Assembly: GCF_032341995.1 (NCBI RefSeq)
Contig: NZ_CP135439.1
Span: 2,604,001 to 2,668,000 of the forward strand
From: Domibacillus sp. DTU_2020_1001157_1_SI_ALB_TIR_016
GTDB lineage: Bacteria; Bacillota; Bacilli; Bacillales; Domibacillaceae
Length of the DNA stretch: 64,000 nucleotides
Reading direction: 5' to 3'
Made by a program: the position numbers and the translations under genes. Positions 36,140 to 44,406 of the stretch are shown here, in pieces (positions within the stretch are counted from its first letter, which is position 1; every line of letters starts with the position of its first letter). The notes beneath the pieces are model-generated. The model was not told the DNA's origin. It did no database searches and saw only the letters and a list, made by a program, of their open reading frames with translations.

Positions 36140-36229
36140 TTCAGCTTATTCAAAAATTTTCGTTAATTTCCTCTTTCTATTTTTTTATTTTATTGGCATA
36201 ATATAAAGCAATAAAATAATAGATTTGAG

Positions 36230-36832
36230 GTGGACGACATTCATAAAGCAAACGATTCTGCATCGACCCATCATTATACAATGAAAGAAGCATTTATGTT
36301 CAGCCAGCGGATGGCCCAGCTTTCAAAAGCGCTATGGAAAGCAGTCGAAAAAGACTGGCAGCGCTGGATTAAACCTTATGATTTAAATATTAACGAACAC
36401 CATATTTTATGGATTGCTCATCATTTACAAGGGGCTTCTATCTCCGATGTGGCTAATTTTGGTGTTATGCATGTATCTACGGCGTTTAACTTCTCTAAAA
36501 AACTAGAGGAACGCGGTCTTTTGACATTTTCTAAAAAAGAAGATGACAAACGAAATACATATATCGAAATTACGCCTGCCGGCCAAGAATTAATTTTTGA
36601 TTTAATGGAGCAGTATGATCCTGAATCCAACCTCGTCTTCTCTGGTACTGCGCCGCTGCGCGAATTATTTGGAAAGTTCCCCGATATGGTCGAACTAATG
36701 GCGATTATTAGAAATATTTATGGGGATGATTTTATGAATATTTTTGAGACCTCTATTCACAATATCGAACGGGACTTCGATGAAGAAAACGGAGAGTTAA
36801 AGCGGGCTAAACGTTCACAGGCGTCCGAGTAA
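36230..36832 (+). CDS. hpr: Hpr/ScoC, MarR-family transition-state regulator
   Basis: The 200-residue protein is nearly colinear with B. subtilis Hpr: [50 protein letters not shown] (the recognition helix) and [15 protein letters not shown]. Hpr represses extracellular proteases, sporulation and competence genes during transition to stationary phase. The start is uncertain: GTG at 36230 directly abuts GAGG, whereas the ATT at 36239 is better spaced (finding). hpr sits upstream of prsA as in B. subtilis. A candidate -35 TTGGCA lies about 35 bases upstream in AT-rich DNA. Confidence 0.93.
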   Translation: MDDIHKANDSASTHHYTMKEAFMFSQRMAQLSKALWKAVEKDWQRWIKPYDLNINEHHILWIAHHLQGASISDVANFGVMHVSTAFNFSKKLEERGLLTFSKKEDDKRNTYIEITPAGQELIFDLMEQYDPESNLVFSGTAPLRELFGKFPDMVELMAIIRNIYGDDFMNIFETSIHNIERDFDEENGELKRAKRSQASE

Positions 36833-37244
36833 GCAGACTGCTGGCCGGATGCTTTTTTATGCGGGAAAAGCGGTTCGTTCTTTTTCTCCGAATCCGTTCA
36901 AACAAACAGTTCCCCGCTTTTTATCCTGATTGGTCCAGCCTGCCGCAGACGTCCTGGCCGGCCAATCTTAACACCCTGTTCTCTTTCAAAGCTGTTCGCT
37001 TAAAGGAATCTTTTTTGATATGACCGTGTAAAAACCGCTGCCCGTCTATGCCAGCAAGGTTCTGCTTGAATTTCTTTCTGAGAAGCTTCGTCTTCTTTCC
37101 CCGACCATGCAATGATTAGGCATTAATGGAAGTACTGGTATCGAAATAAATGGATTCATAGAAGCATTATAAGCGGGTTCTATTTTCAATTTTTTCGACC
37201 TTTTGATATAGTTAAAGGTACAGAGCTTACAGAGGGGGCATCAT
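36833..37244. other. Intergenic stretch without supported gene
   Basis: These 412 bases lie where B. subtilis has yhaI. AAAAGCGG near 36864 can pair with CCGCTTTTT near 36916 as an hpr terminator with a long loop. A 63-codon - strand frame (36921-37112) lacks a ribosome binding site and resembles nothing I know. The last 60 bases presumably hold the promoter of the following small gene. I see no other structure. Confidence 0.5.
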
Positions 37245-37433
37245 ATGGCGGCATTAATTATTACATTTATTCTTTTCTCCGTCTTTATTTTGTATCATAT
37301 AAATCGAATGACAAACTTACTGTGTATTCAAAAGGAAATTCCGGAAGAGCGGCATGAAAAAATATTCCGGACCGTAAATATTTTAATGGTTATTTTACTT
37401 TGCTCTTCTTACATTGAAATATTATATGTATAG
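37245..37433 (+). CDS. Small two-helix membrane protein upstream of prsA
   Basis: The 62-residue protein has a helix at residues 3-20, a short charged loop with IQKEIPEERHEKIFRT, and a second helix at about 44-61. An AGAGGGGG site lies before the ATG, and a terminator-like stem follows. A small membrane protein gene is found at this place in other Bacillus genomes (the yhaK/yhaL region), but I cannot match the name, so the symbol is left open. Function unknown. Confidence 0.7.
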   Translation: MAALIITFILFSVFILYHINRMTNLLCIQKEIPEERHEKIFRTVNILMVILLCSSYIEILYV

Positions 37434-37434
37434 G

Positions 37435-37468
37435 CCTGTTCTTTTTCAGAAGACGGGTCTTTTCTTTT
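37435..37468 (+). terminator. Terminator before prsA
   Basis: GGCCTGT pairs with ACGGGTC (two wobbles) across a 13-base loop and is followed by TTTTCTTTT. Confidence 0.5.
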
Positions 37469-37540
37469 CCCAAGCCGGCAACTGTGTTATAGTTGTCTGT
37501 GGAATAGAGATTAAATGAACATTAGGGAGTTGTTTTTTGC

Positions 37541-38521
37541 ATGAAGAAATGGGCATTGCCATTATCGCTTGCAGCAGGCGTGCTGGCGCTTTCCGGCTGT
37601 GGAAACAGTGAAGGAAACGTTATCGCTACATCAAAAGCTGGCGACGTAACGGACATGGAGCTTTACGCAGAAATGAAAGAAAAATACGGCCCGCAAATGG
37701 AACAGGCCCTGCAGGAACTAATGCAGAAAAAAGTTCTTTCCGACAAATATGAAGTGACGGATGAAGAGCTTGATAAAGAAGTTAAAACGGCAAAAGAACA
37801 GCTGGGCGACCAGTATGAAATGTTCTTGGCTCAATACGGACTTGATGAAGATGGCTTTAAAGAATTCCTAAAGCTCGAGCTTCTTCGTGAAAAAGCAGCG
37901 CTTGCCGATATAAAAGTAACGGATAAAGAAGTCAAAGAATATTACGATTCATGGCAGCCGGAAATTCAAGTCAGCCACATTCTTGTAGAAGATGAAGCCA
38001 AAGCAAAAGAAGTAAAGCAGAAATTGGCTGATGGCGGCGACTTTGCGGAACTTGCGAAAGAATATTCAACGGATACCGGATCTGCCGAAAATGGCGGCAG
38101 CCTTGGCTGGATCGACAATGCCGGCCGCGCGCAATTTGTACCTGAATTTACAAAAGCACTGAGCACTTTGAAAGTAAATCAAGTAAGTGAGCCGGTTAAA
38201 TCAGATTATGGCTACCATATCATTAAAATTACGGATCAAAAAGAAAAAGCTTCATTTGAAAAAATGAAGAGCCAAATGACAGAAGAACTAAAAAAATCTA
38301 AAGTAGACTCTGCAGCGCTTCAAGAAAAGCTGGATAAAGTGATGAAAGACGCTGATGTAGAAGTGAAAGACGAAGACTTTAAAGGCGCTTTTGACACGGA
38401 AGACGCTACAACGACAGAGGAAACTGTTCCAACTGAAGAAGGAACCACAACAAAAGACAATGCCTCTACAACAGAAGATACAACAAACAGCGATGCTGCT
38501 CAGACAGAAGAAGCAAAATAA
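37541..38521 (+). CDS. prsA: PrsA, extracytoplasmic foldase lipoprotein
   Basis: The 326-residue lipoprotein has a signal peptide with lipobox LSGC (Cys20), a chaperone-like domain on both sides of a parvulin peptidyl-prolyl isomerase domain (about residues 143-235: VSHILVED, GGSLGWID, GYHIIKI) and a C-terminal low-complexity tail (about 280-326) rich in Thr and Glu. PrsA folds exported proteins such as amylase, PBPs and proteases at the outer face. Regulation by Hpr is known in B. subtilis, and hpr is close by. The Thr/Glu tail is longer than in B. subtilis PrsA (292 residues). Confidence 0.95.
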   Translation: MKKWALPLSLAAGVLALSGCGNSEGNVIATSKAGDVTDMELYAEMKEKYGPQMEQALQELMQKKVLSDKYEVTDEELDKEVKTAKEQLGDQYEMFLAQYGLDEDGFKEFLKLELLREKAALADIKVTDKEVKEYYDSWQPEIQVSHILVEDEAKAKEVKQKLADGGDFAELAKEYSTDTGSAENGGSLGWIDNAGRAQFVPEFTKALSTLKVNQVSEPVKSDYGYHIIKITDQKEKASFEKMKSQMTEELKKSKVDSAALQEKLDKVMKDADVEVKDEDFKGAFDTEDATTTEETVPTEEGTTTKDNASTTEDTTNSDAAQTEEAK

Positions 38522-38522
38522 C

Positions 38523-38550
38523 AAAAAAGCACCCATACGGGTGCTTTTTT
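38523..38550. terminator. Bidirectional terminator between prsA and yhaM
   Basis: AAAAAAGCACCC, loop ATAC, GGGTGCTTTTTT: a symmetrical hairpin between convergent genes. Confidence 0.85.
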
Positions 38551-38551
38551 C

Positions 38552-39496
38552 TTAATTCGAAAAGCGCGGCTTGTAAAAAGTTCGGTTATCCAGCGGAAAA
38601 ATCCGTTCAGTAAACTCGCCCGGCTTCGTCCGTTCGAGCGCACGGTCGAGCATATTCATTTTAGCGTCAAGATTGTCAATATAGTGAAGCATTTCCGCTT
38701 CTTTGATCATCGGAGGCTTCGGGCTCCCCCACTCTGCTTTTCCATGATGAGACAGCACAATATGCTGAAGCACCATCACTTCTTCTCCTTCAATACCAAG
38801 CTCTTTCGCCATCTGGCCGATTTCATTGACCATAATGGAAATATGACCGATTAAGTTTCCTTCTGCTGTGTACGTTGTCGCTACCGGCCCTGAAAGTTCA
38901 ATGACTTTGCCAAGGTCATGTAAAATCACACCCGCATACAGCAAGTCACGGTCAAGCGATGGATAAAGATCGGCAATGGACTTTGCCAGCTGCAGCATTG
39001 ATACAACATGGTATGCAAGCCCGGAAACAAATTCGTGATGGTTTTTTGTTGCAGCCGGATACTCTAAAAACGGCTGATGGTATTTTTTCAACAGCGCGCG
39101 TGTAATACGCTGAATATGAGGATTTTTCATTTCAAAAATAAACTGGGTAATCGTTTCCGTCATCTCTTCCTGGCTGAGCGGCGCTGTTTCAACGAAGTCA
39201 CCCGCATCCATTCCGTCCTGTGGAGAAGCTGGACGAATCTGCCGAAGCTTCAGCTGCATACGGCCCCGGTAATTTTGAATATCTCCCGCCACTTTTACGA
39301 TCGTCTGAGGCGTATACATTTTGATTGTTTCTTCTTTTGCATCCCATAGCTTTGCTTCAATTTCTCCGCTTGTATCTTGAAGCATAAGCGTTAAATACGG
39401 ATTTCCATTAACCGCTGTGCTTTTTACCGCTGAGCGGATCATCAGAAAGCAGTCAACACTTTCTCCTGCTTCATACTGTGTAATGCCTTTTCCCAT
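38552..39496 (-). CDS. yhaM: YhaM, 3'-5' exoribonuclease
   Basis: The protein is 314 residues, the same as B. subtilis YhaM. The amino part is an OB fold (about 15-95, with [19 protein letters not shown]); the C-terminal part is an HD domain with metal ligands in [20 protein letters not shown] and [10 protein letters not shown]. YhaM degrades RNA and single-stranded DNA from 3' ends in the cytoplasm. The ATG at 39496 follows AAGGAGG; the 40 extra residues of the longer frame are rejected since they would start before the ribosome binding site. Confidence 0.95.
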   Translation of the reverse strand: MGKGITQYEAGESVDCFLMIRSAVKSTAVNGNPYLTLMLQDTSGEIEAKLWDAKEETIKMYTPQTIVKVAGDIQNYRGRMQLKLRQIRPASPQDGMDAGDFVETAPLSQEEMTETITQFIFEMKNPHIQRITRALLKKYHQPFLEYPAATKNHHEFVSGLAYHVVSMLQLAKSIADLYPSLDRDLLYAGVILHDLGKVIELSGPVATTYTAEGNLIGHISIMVNEIGQMAKELGIEGEEVMVLQHIVLSHHGKAEWGSPKPPMIKEAEMLHYIDNLDAKMNMLDRALERTKPGEFTERIFPLDNRTFYKPRFSN

Positions 39497-39637
39497 TGCA
39501 CCGTCCTCCTTATTCCCTGCATCGTTTCTTTCTATTATACCACAGATCATATGTTCTTTCTTGTTCCTGCCTCTTTTTTGTTTCATCCTTATTTTATACA
39601 ATGATTGAAACAACATAAAGGGGGATTGAAGCTGAAC

Positions 39638-39820
39638 ATGTATAAGCTGACTGTCTTCGAAAAAAACGGAAAAAAGCTGCTCGATCAGTCCTTTGAAGCG
39701 GATTCAGACGAAGCAGCAAAAACACACAGCTTTGAGCTGATTCAAAAGCTCGCCGGTGAGGATAAAACATATCGTTGTACGTCTTCGGACGGGAGATTGC
39801 TGCTTTTTCATACTGAGTAA
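39638..39820 (+). CDS. yhzD: YhzD-like small protein
   Basis: The protein of about 60 residues matches B. subtilis Yhz[21 protein letters not shown] at the start and [14 protein letters not shown] at the end. Function unknown. The ATG at 39638 is 13 bases past GGGGG, which is long; an in-frame CTG at 39632 is better placed and aligns with the Met of YhzD. It lies between yhaM and yhaR, convergent with yhaR. Confidence 0.8.
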   Translation: MYKLTVFEKNGKKLLDQSFEADSDEAAKTHSFELIQKLAGEDKTYRCTSSDGRLLLFHTE

Positions 39821-39833
39821 GCAGAAAGCGCAT

Positions 39834-40631
39834 TCAATTAATGAATGCGCCCTTTGTCCGCCGGTTAAATACCGGCTTTCTTTTTTCTAAAAATGCCGCT
39901 ATTCCTTCCTGATGGTCGGTGCTTCTCCGCATTTTCAACTGCCCCTGCTTTTCAAGCTCTAACGTTTTTAACAGCTGCGGTCTGTTCATATCTGCCATAA
40001 TTTTCTTTGTCTTGATCATGGCTTGGATAGGCTTTTGCTGTAATTCTTTAATTAAATATTCCACTTCTTTCCCAACAGTGCCGGGCATGACAGAACGGTC
40101 TGCCAGTCCGATCTCCGCTGCTTCCGCTCCGCTGATCACTTTGCCGTCCCAAATGATTTTCTTGGCTTTTGCAGCACCGAGCCGGTTCTCAAGCATAAAA
40201 TGTCCGCCTCCGTCTGGTATAAGACCTATTTCAATAAAATTCACAGCAAGCCTGGAATCCGTTTCGCATAAAACAAAATCCGCTGCTAAAGCAATGCTTA
40301 ATGCAAGCCCAGCAGCTGCTCCATGAATCGCTGCGATCGTCAGCTTCGGCATGGTATAAAAATAAAGGGCGATGTCTGAGATAAGTTCCATAACGGGCTC
40401 AAATGGCATTTCATTCGCTGCCGACAGCATTTCTTTTATGTCTCCGCCTGCTGAAAATACAGGGCCTGTCCCTGATAAAATGACTATATCCACTTCATCA
40501 TTCCGGCTGATTTCTTTTAAACAGCTGCACAGTTCTTTCAGCATATCCACGTTGAGGGCATTCAGCACATTTGGACGATTCAAATCAATATAAGCTGTTT
40601 CGTGTTCAATGGAACAAAGTACATATCTCAT
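39834..40631 (-). CDS. yhaR: Enoyl-CoA hydratase/isomerase family protein (YhaR-like)
   Basis: The 265-residue crotonase-fold protein has the CoA oxyanion-hole segments FSAGGDIKEM (near residue 60) and IHGAAAGLALSIALAADF (near 103), and the catalytic Glu in NFIEIGLIPDGGG (near 140). The first Glu of classical hydratases is replaced by Ser, as is common in PaaG/YhaR-type isomerases, so isomerase or related chemistry is more likely than hydration. A short hairpin (GCGCATTC/GAATGCGC) at its 3' end serves as a weak terminator. Confidence 0.85.
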   Translation of the reverse strand: MRYVLCSIEHETAYIDLNRPNVLNALNVDMLKELCSCLKEISRNDEVDIVILSGTGPVFSAGGDIKEMLSAANEMPFEPVMELISDIALYFYTMPKLTIAAIHGAAAGLALSIALAADFVLCETDSRLAVNFIEIGLIPDGGGHFMLENRLGAAKAKKIIWDGKVISGAEAAEIGLADRSVMPGTVGKEVEYLIKELQQKPIQAMIKTKKIMADMNRPQLLKTLELEKQGQLKMRRSTDHQEGIAAFLEKRKPVFNRRTKGAFIN

Positions 40632-40712
40632 TTTGCCGCCTCCCCTTTTTCACTTTTATCATACCGAAAAGGAGCCAAAATTTGAAGTATTTTGAATAAA
40701 CAGACGTTCCCT

Positions 40713-41852
40713 TTATAAAGAGAACGCTGACATAACCAAAGCCTGCAAAATGCCGATTAAGCCGCCAAGCAGAGCTCCGAGCCATGTAATCATTTTTAAT
40801 TCACGATGAGCAATTTCAAGAACAATTCTTTCGAGCCGTTCAGTTGAAAATGCTTCAATCTGGCTGCGGACAATACTGTCAATTTTCAGCTTTTGCATAA
40901 TAGAAGGAACGCGCTTTGCTGCTCTTGCCAATCCTTCCTCCGCAAGCTTTGGAACAAAGTCACGTATGAGCTTGTCTTCATATGGCGCCAAATAAAGAGA
41001 TACTGGCCGGTTCAATAATTCTTCTATATTAAGCTGATTGAAGATAAACACTTTCGTTTTTTGAAGCGCTTTTTCATCTGAAAAATGTTCAAGTATGTGT
41101 GACCATTTCCAGTCAATCATTCGTTCCCATTCGTTTTTCAGCATGGTATTGACCAAATCTTTTGCTCCCGGACTTGTAAAAAACTTTACAATCTCCAGAC
41201 GAATTTTTTCTTCGAGAGATGTATTGCCTACCACCATCCGAATCATGCTGCCGATTCGTCCCCATTCAGATAAAAAATCGTTTGTCATCCGTTTTACCCG
41301 GTGCCGCCCTTCTTCACTGGAAAAATAATCAGCTCCTTTTGTTAAAAGGTATGATGAAATGTCGGGTATTTTTGCTTCTGCCCGGTCCAGCCACTCAGCC
41401 GGCAGTGATTCTTTAACAGGCTGATCTGTGTAAAAATCTTTTATGCTTGCGTATTTTTCATCCACCCATTTTTTAAGATGTGCTTCTATTTTTTTCTCTG
41501 GCTGTGAAATGTGTGCTTTTTGAAAGATCTCAGCAATCGTGATCTCCGACCGAAGCCACTTTTTCGCCTCTGTCTGTACAACCGCTCTTATTTCTTCCCG
41601 AAATTCAGGTTCTATCATCTTTTGTTCAATACTGCTTGGCGTAAGCAGATGTTCATCCACCACTTTTCCGATCTGCCTGGCAAGCTCCGCTTTTCTTTTT
41701 GGAATCAGCCCTGGTGTAAAGGGAACGCGCCATTTGCCAATGTAGTATTCCTTATATGGCCGAAACAACATACGGATCGCTATAGCATTTGTTATACCGC
41801 CGATCAGCGCTCCAATCACACCCATAAACAATACCAGCCACAATATGCCCAA
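40713..41852 (-). CDS. yheB: DUF445 membrane protein (YheB-like)
   Basis: The 379-residue protein (377 in B. subtilis YheB) has an amino-terminal helix followed by TNAIAIRMLFRPYKEYYIG and PFTPGLIPKRKAELARQIG, both typical of DUF445, a long helical cytoplasmic or surface domain, and a final membrane helix with MITWLGALLGGLIGILQAL. Function is unknown. The start is TTG at 41852 after AAAGGCGGG; the longer frame would run through the cstR terminator. B. subtilis yheB lies beside the SASP gene sspB, as here. Confidence 0.85.
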   Translation of the reverse strand: MGILWLVLFMGVIGALIGGITNAIAIRMLFRPYKEYYIGKWRVPFTPGLIPKRKAELARQIGKVVDEHLLTPSSIEQKMIEPEFREEIRAVVQTEAKKWLRSEITIAEIFQKAHISQPEKKIEAHLKKWVDEKYASIKDFYTDQPVKESLPAEWLDRAEAKIPDISSYLLTKGADYFSSEEGRHRVKRMTNDFLSEWGRIGSMIRMVVGNTSLEEKIRLEIVKFFTSPGAKDLVNTMLKNEWERMIDWKWSHILEHFSDEKALQKTKVFIFNQLNIEELLNRPVSLYLAPYEDKLIRDFVPKLAEEGLARAAKRVPSIMQKLKIDSIVRSQIEAFSTERLERIVLEIAHRELKMITWLGALLGGLIGILQALVMSAFSL

Positions 41853-41876
41853 CGTTTTCCCGCCTTTCTTTATAAA

Positions 41877-41911
41877 AAACGATGCCGTTCCAATGGGAGC
41901 CGGCATCGTTT
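41877..41911 (-). terminator. Terminator after cstR
   Basis: AAACGATGCCG pairs with CGGCATCGTTT across a 13-base loop, followed by T residues on the - strand. Confidence 0.8.
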
Positions 41912-41913
41912 TT

Positions 41914-42177
41914 TCATCTGCTTTTTACAATCATATTCACTGCTGCTTGAATGGCATCATCGGCTTTTTCGCCGTTTTCATGGGCACTGCGAATACATGC
42001 TTCCAGGTTTTGCGCGACAATTAAGCCGATTGAACGGTCGACTGCGGAACGAATGGCGGAAAGCTGCGTGACAACTTCACGGCAGTCTTTGTCTTCCTCC
42101 ACCATTTTCATAACTCCGCGCACTTGGCCTTCAATACGGCTCAGCCGATTTTTCACATCACGATTGTATGTTTTCAT
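41914..42177 (-). CDS. CstR-like persulfide-sensing repressor (CsoR/DUF156 family)
   Basis: The 87-residue four-helix protein begins MKTYNRDVKNRLSRIEGQVR and has two cysteines at 32 and 61. CsoR copper sensors have a His four residues before the second Cys; here that residue is Asn57 (QNLEAC), as in CstR of Staphylococcus (ENLIEC). So it should sense reactive sulfur by disulfide/persulfide formation rather than copper. CstR usually controls sulfurtransferase and sulfide oxidation genes, but none are here; the gene stands alone with a terminator. ATG at 42177 follows GGGGAGATGG. B. subtilis YrkD is a similar protein. Confidence 0.85.
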   Translation of the reverse strand: MKTYNRDVKNRLSRIEGQVRGVMKMVEEDKDCREVVTQLSAIRSAVDRSIGLIVAQNLEACIRSAHENGEKADDAIQAAVNMIVKSR

Positions 42178-42312
42178 CGTCCATCTCCCCGTTCTGCTCT
42201 CCCTTTTTACTTTATAAGCCAGTTTTTTTGTATCCATAGTATAGCACAGCCCTTTCCAAAACGCTTGCCACAGGCATTTTCCTTTAGTGGAAACAACTAC
42301 CTACAAATATTG

Positions 42313-42342
42313 CGGATAAAGAAAAGAGTTCAATCCATACTA
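42313..42342 (+). promoter_or_regulatory. Sigma-G/F-type promoter of the SASP gene
   Basis: CGGATA and CATACTA are 17 bases apart; the -10 is a good match to the forespore consensus CATNNTA, and the -35 keeps four of six positions. Forespore expression is expected of SASP genes. Confidence 0.65.
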
Positions 42343-42355
42343 GGATTACAATCAA

Positions 42356-42420
42356 CAGCGGGTCTTATCCGGCAGTCCGGACGATTTATCGTAGCGGTGC
42401 AACTCCGTTAGTACCCGGCC
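42356..42420 (+). ncRNA. Folded 5' leader of the SASP gene
   Basis: CGGGT (42359-42363) pairs with ACCCG (42413-42417) and closes a junction with hairpins TCCGG-CAGT-CCGGA (42368-42381) and TAGCGG-N7-CCGTTA (42392-42410) plus a small ACGA/TCGT stem. It lies between the forespore promoter and the ribosome binding site GGGAG. I recognise no riboswitch class; the function, if any, is unknown. Confidence 0.45.
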
Positions 42421-42447
42421 AATTAAAAAATAGGGAGATGAACAGTT

Positions 42448-42651
42448 ATGGCAAACAACAACAGTTCTAACCAATTACTTGCACCAGGAGCACAACAAGC
42501 TATCGACCAAATGAAGTACGAAATCGCTTCTGAATTTGGTGTACAGCTAGGTGCTGACGCTACATCACGCGCTAACGGTTCAGTTGGTGGCGAAATCACA
42601 AAACGTTTGGTGCGCATGGCTGAACAGCAACTAAACGGCTTCCAAAAGTAA
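42448..42651 (+). CDS. Alpha/beta-type small acid-soluble spore protein
   Basis: A 67-residue SASP with both signatures: [29 protein letters not shown] core (about residues 24-48, containing the GPR protease site after EFGV) and [11 protein letters not shown] near the end. These proteins coat spore DNA, turn it to the A form and protect from UV and peroxide; they are degraded at germination. A sigma-G-type promoter and a terminator mark a single gene. It is similar to SspA/SspB/SspD; which paralogue is not decided. Confidence 0.95.
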   Translation: MANNNSSNQLLAPGAQQAIDQMKYEIASEFGVQLGADATSRANGSVGGEITKRLVRMAEQQLNGFQK

Positions 42652-42667
42652 TAGGGTAATGACCCAG

Positions 42668-42702
42668 CAATCCGCCTCAAATATTGAGGCGGATTGTTTT
42701 TT
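42668..42702 (+). terminator. Terminator after the SASP gene
   Basis: CAATCCGCCTC, seven-base loop, GAGGCGGATTG, then six T residues. Confidence 0.85.
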
Positions 42703-44089
42703 ATTTCTTTTTCGGCAGATTTACCATTTTCCCCGGGTCAATCCACTGCTCATATTGCTCCTCGGTTACATAACCGGATGCAAGAGCGGCTTCTTTTAAA
42801 GTGGTTCCCTTTTGGTGAGCGGATTTCGCAATACTTGCTGCTTTTTCATAACCGATGTGCGGGTTTAAAGCCGTTACAAGCATCAGCGACTGCTCCATTA
42901 AAGATTGGATACGTCCCATATTCGCTTCAATACCGACTGCACATCGTTCATCAAATGAGACAATACCGTCAGCTAAAAGACGAATCGACTGCAGCGTATT
43001 ATACACAATAACTGGCTTAAACACATTTAATTCAAAGTTTCCCTGGCTCGCTGCAAATCCAACCGCAGCATCATTGCCAAATACCTGGACAGCAGCCATC
43101 GTCAGCGCTTCACTTTGGGTCGGGTTTACCTTTCCAGGCATGATCGAGCTTCCCGGCTCATTCGCCGGAATCGTCAGCTCTCCAATACCGCTTCTTGGCC
43201 CGCTGGCAAGCCATCTTACATCATTGGCAATTTTCATTGCATCTGCTGCCAGCGATTTTAATGCGCCGTGAAAAAAAACAATTTCATCGTGGCTTGTCAG
43301 TGCATGAAATTTATTAGGAGATGAAATAAACGGATAGCCCATTTGTTTTTCCAGCTGTTCGGCTGTTTTTTCACCAAATGATGGATGGGCATTAATACCG
43401 GTACCAACCGCTGTACCGCCAATTGCCAGGTAAAGCAGCTCCCGCTGGGCCAGTTTAATCATATCGATACTGCGGACGATCATGTGCCGCCAGCCGGATA
43501 TTTCCTGCCCAAGGGATAAAGGTGTTGCATCCTGCAAATGGGTACGGCCGATTTTGATTATATCCATAAATGCTTTTTCTTTTTTCTTTAAGGTTTTTTT
43601 AAATTGCTTTAGGGCCGGTTTTAAACGCTTTTCGGTTTCATCATACAAAGCAATGTGCATGGCGGTCGGAAACGTGTCATTCGAACTCTGTGACATATTT
43701 ACATCGTCATTTGGGTGAATAAACTCTTCTTTCCCTGAGATTTCAGAGGCGCGCCGTGCTACAACCTCATTTACGTTCATATTCGATTGCGTGCCGCTTC
43801 CGGTCTGCCAGACGACCAGCGGGAAATGCTCGGGACCAATATCACCGTTCAGAATATCGTCACAAGCTGCCGAAATCGCACTCATTTTTTCTTCGGGCAG
43901 CTTTCCAAGACTTTCGTTTACAATGGCAGCCGCCTTTTTTAAATGAGCAAAGGCGTAAATCATTTCTATTGGCATTTTTTCCGTGCCAATCGGAAAATTT
44001 TCTAAGCTCCGCTGTGTTTGTGCACCCCAGTATTTATCCGCCGGTACCTGAATTTCCCCAATCGTATCCCGTTCGATTCGAGTGTTCAT
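42701..44089 (-). CDS. fumC: Class II fumarate hydratase
   Basis: The 462-residue protein is a homotetrameric, iron-independent fumarase: [13 protein letters not shown] (near residue 98), [17 protein letters not shown] (near 126), the catalytic His in [10 protein letters not shown] (near 188), and the signature [11 protein letters not shown] near residue 318. It interconverts fumarate and malate in the citric acid cycle. AAAGGAGG precedes the ATG. It is a single gene between the SASP gene and the 22-residue peptide gene; B. subtilis citG lies elsewhere, so this location is different. Confidence 0.96.
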   Translation of the reverse strand: MNTRIERDTIGEIQVPADKYWGAQTQRSLENFPIGTEKMPIEMIYAFAHLKKAAAIVNESLGKLPEEKMSAISAACDDILNGDIGPEHFPLVVWQTGSGTQSNMNVNEVVARRASEISGKEEFIHPNDDVNMSQSSNDTFPTAMHIALYDETEKRLKPALKQFKKTLKKKEKAFMDIIKIGRTHLQDATPLSLGQEISGWRHMIVRSIDMIKLAQRELLYLAIGGTAVGTGINAHPSFGEKTAEQLEKQMGYPFISSPNKFHALTSHDEIVFFHGALKSLAADAMKIANDVRWLASGPRSGIGELTIPANEPGSSIMPGKVNPTQSEALTMAAVQVFGNDAAVGFAASQGNFELNVFKPVIVYNTLQSIRLLADGIVSFDERCAVGIEANMGRIQSLMEQSLMLVTALNPHIGYEKAASIAKSAHQKGTTLKEAALASGYVTEEQYEQWIDPGKMVNLPKKK

Positions 44090-44233
44090 TATGTATCCTC
44101 CTTTAATATAGTATCTCGTTACACTTTTCCCGCTTTTCCCTCCATCATTCCCAAAATCTTAAAAAAGTAGTTTATTTCCCTAAACCAATATACGAACGGA
44201 TGCTTCTTATTCTTGAACATTTTGCTTCTCTGC

Positions 44234-44259
44234 GTTTAAGCTGTCACTCCTTAGGGAAT
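44234..44259 (+). promoter_or_regulatory. Sigma-B-like promoter of the 22-residue peptide gene
   Basis: GTTTAA and GGGAAT are 14 bases apart, matching the general stress sigma-B pattern. The ATG is 37 bases past the -10. No equally good sigma-A pair was found. Confidence 0.6.
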
Positions 44260-44295
44260 CTTATGTATAACAAAATAAAGCGTGGGGTGAACGGA

Positions 44296-44364
44296 ATGTT
44301 AAGAACAATTTTAATGATCATTGGGGCTATCGTTGTCATATCATGGATTGTATCTATGCTCTAA
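44296..44364 (+). CDS. 22-residue hydrophobic membrane peptide
   Basis: ATG follows GGGGTGA by seven bases. The peptide starts MLRTILMIIGAIVVISWI and is one membrane helix with a single Arg near its start. It has its own sigma-B-like promoter and a strong terminator eight bases after the stop, so it is likely expressed although very short. Bacillus genomes contain several such single-helix peptides of unknown function; toxin or membrane-stress roles are possible but not shown. Confidence 0.6.
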   Translation: MLRTILMIIGAIVVISWIVSML

Positions 44365-44371
44365 TAAACCA

Positions 44372-44404
44372 AAAAAGACCTTTCTGGTAGAAAGGTCTTT
44401 TTTT
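44372..44404. terminator. Bidirectional terminator of peptide gene and ilv-leu operon
   Basis: AAAAGACCTTTCT, loop GGT, AGAAAGGTCTTTT. The - strand side is the end of the leuD transcript. Confidence 0.85.
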
Positions 44405-44406
44405 AT

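Noticed and set aside
36921..37112. 63-codon - strand frame between hpr and the small membrane protein gene
   Set aside because: No ribosome binding site, no promoter, basic composition without a recognisable fold; likely a chance frame.
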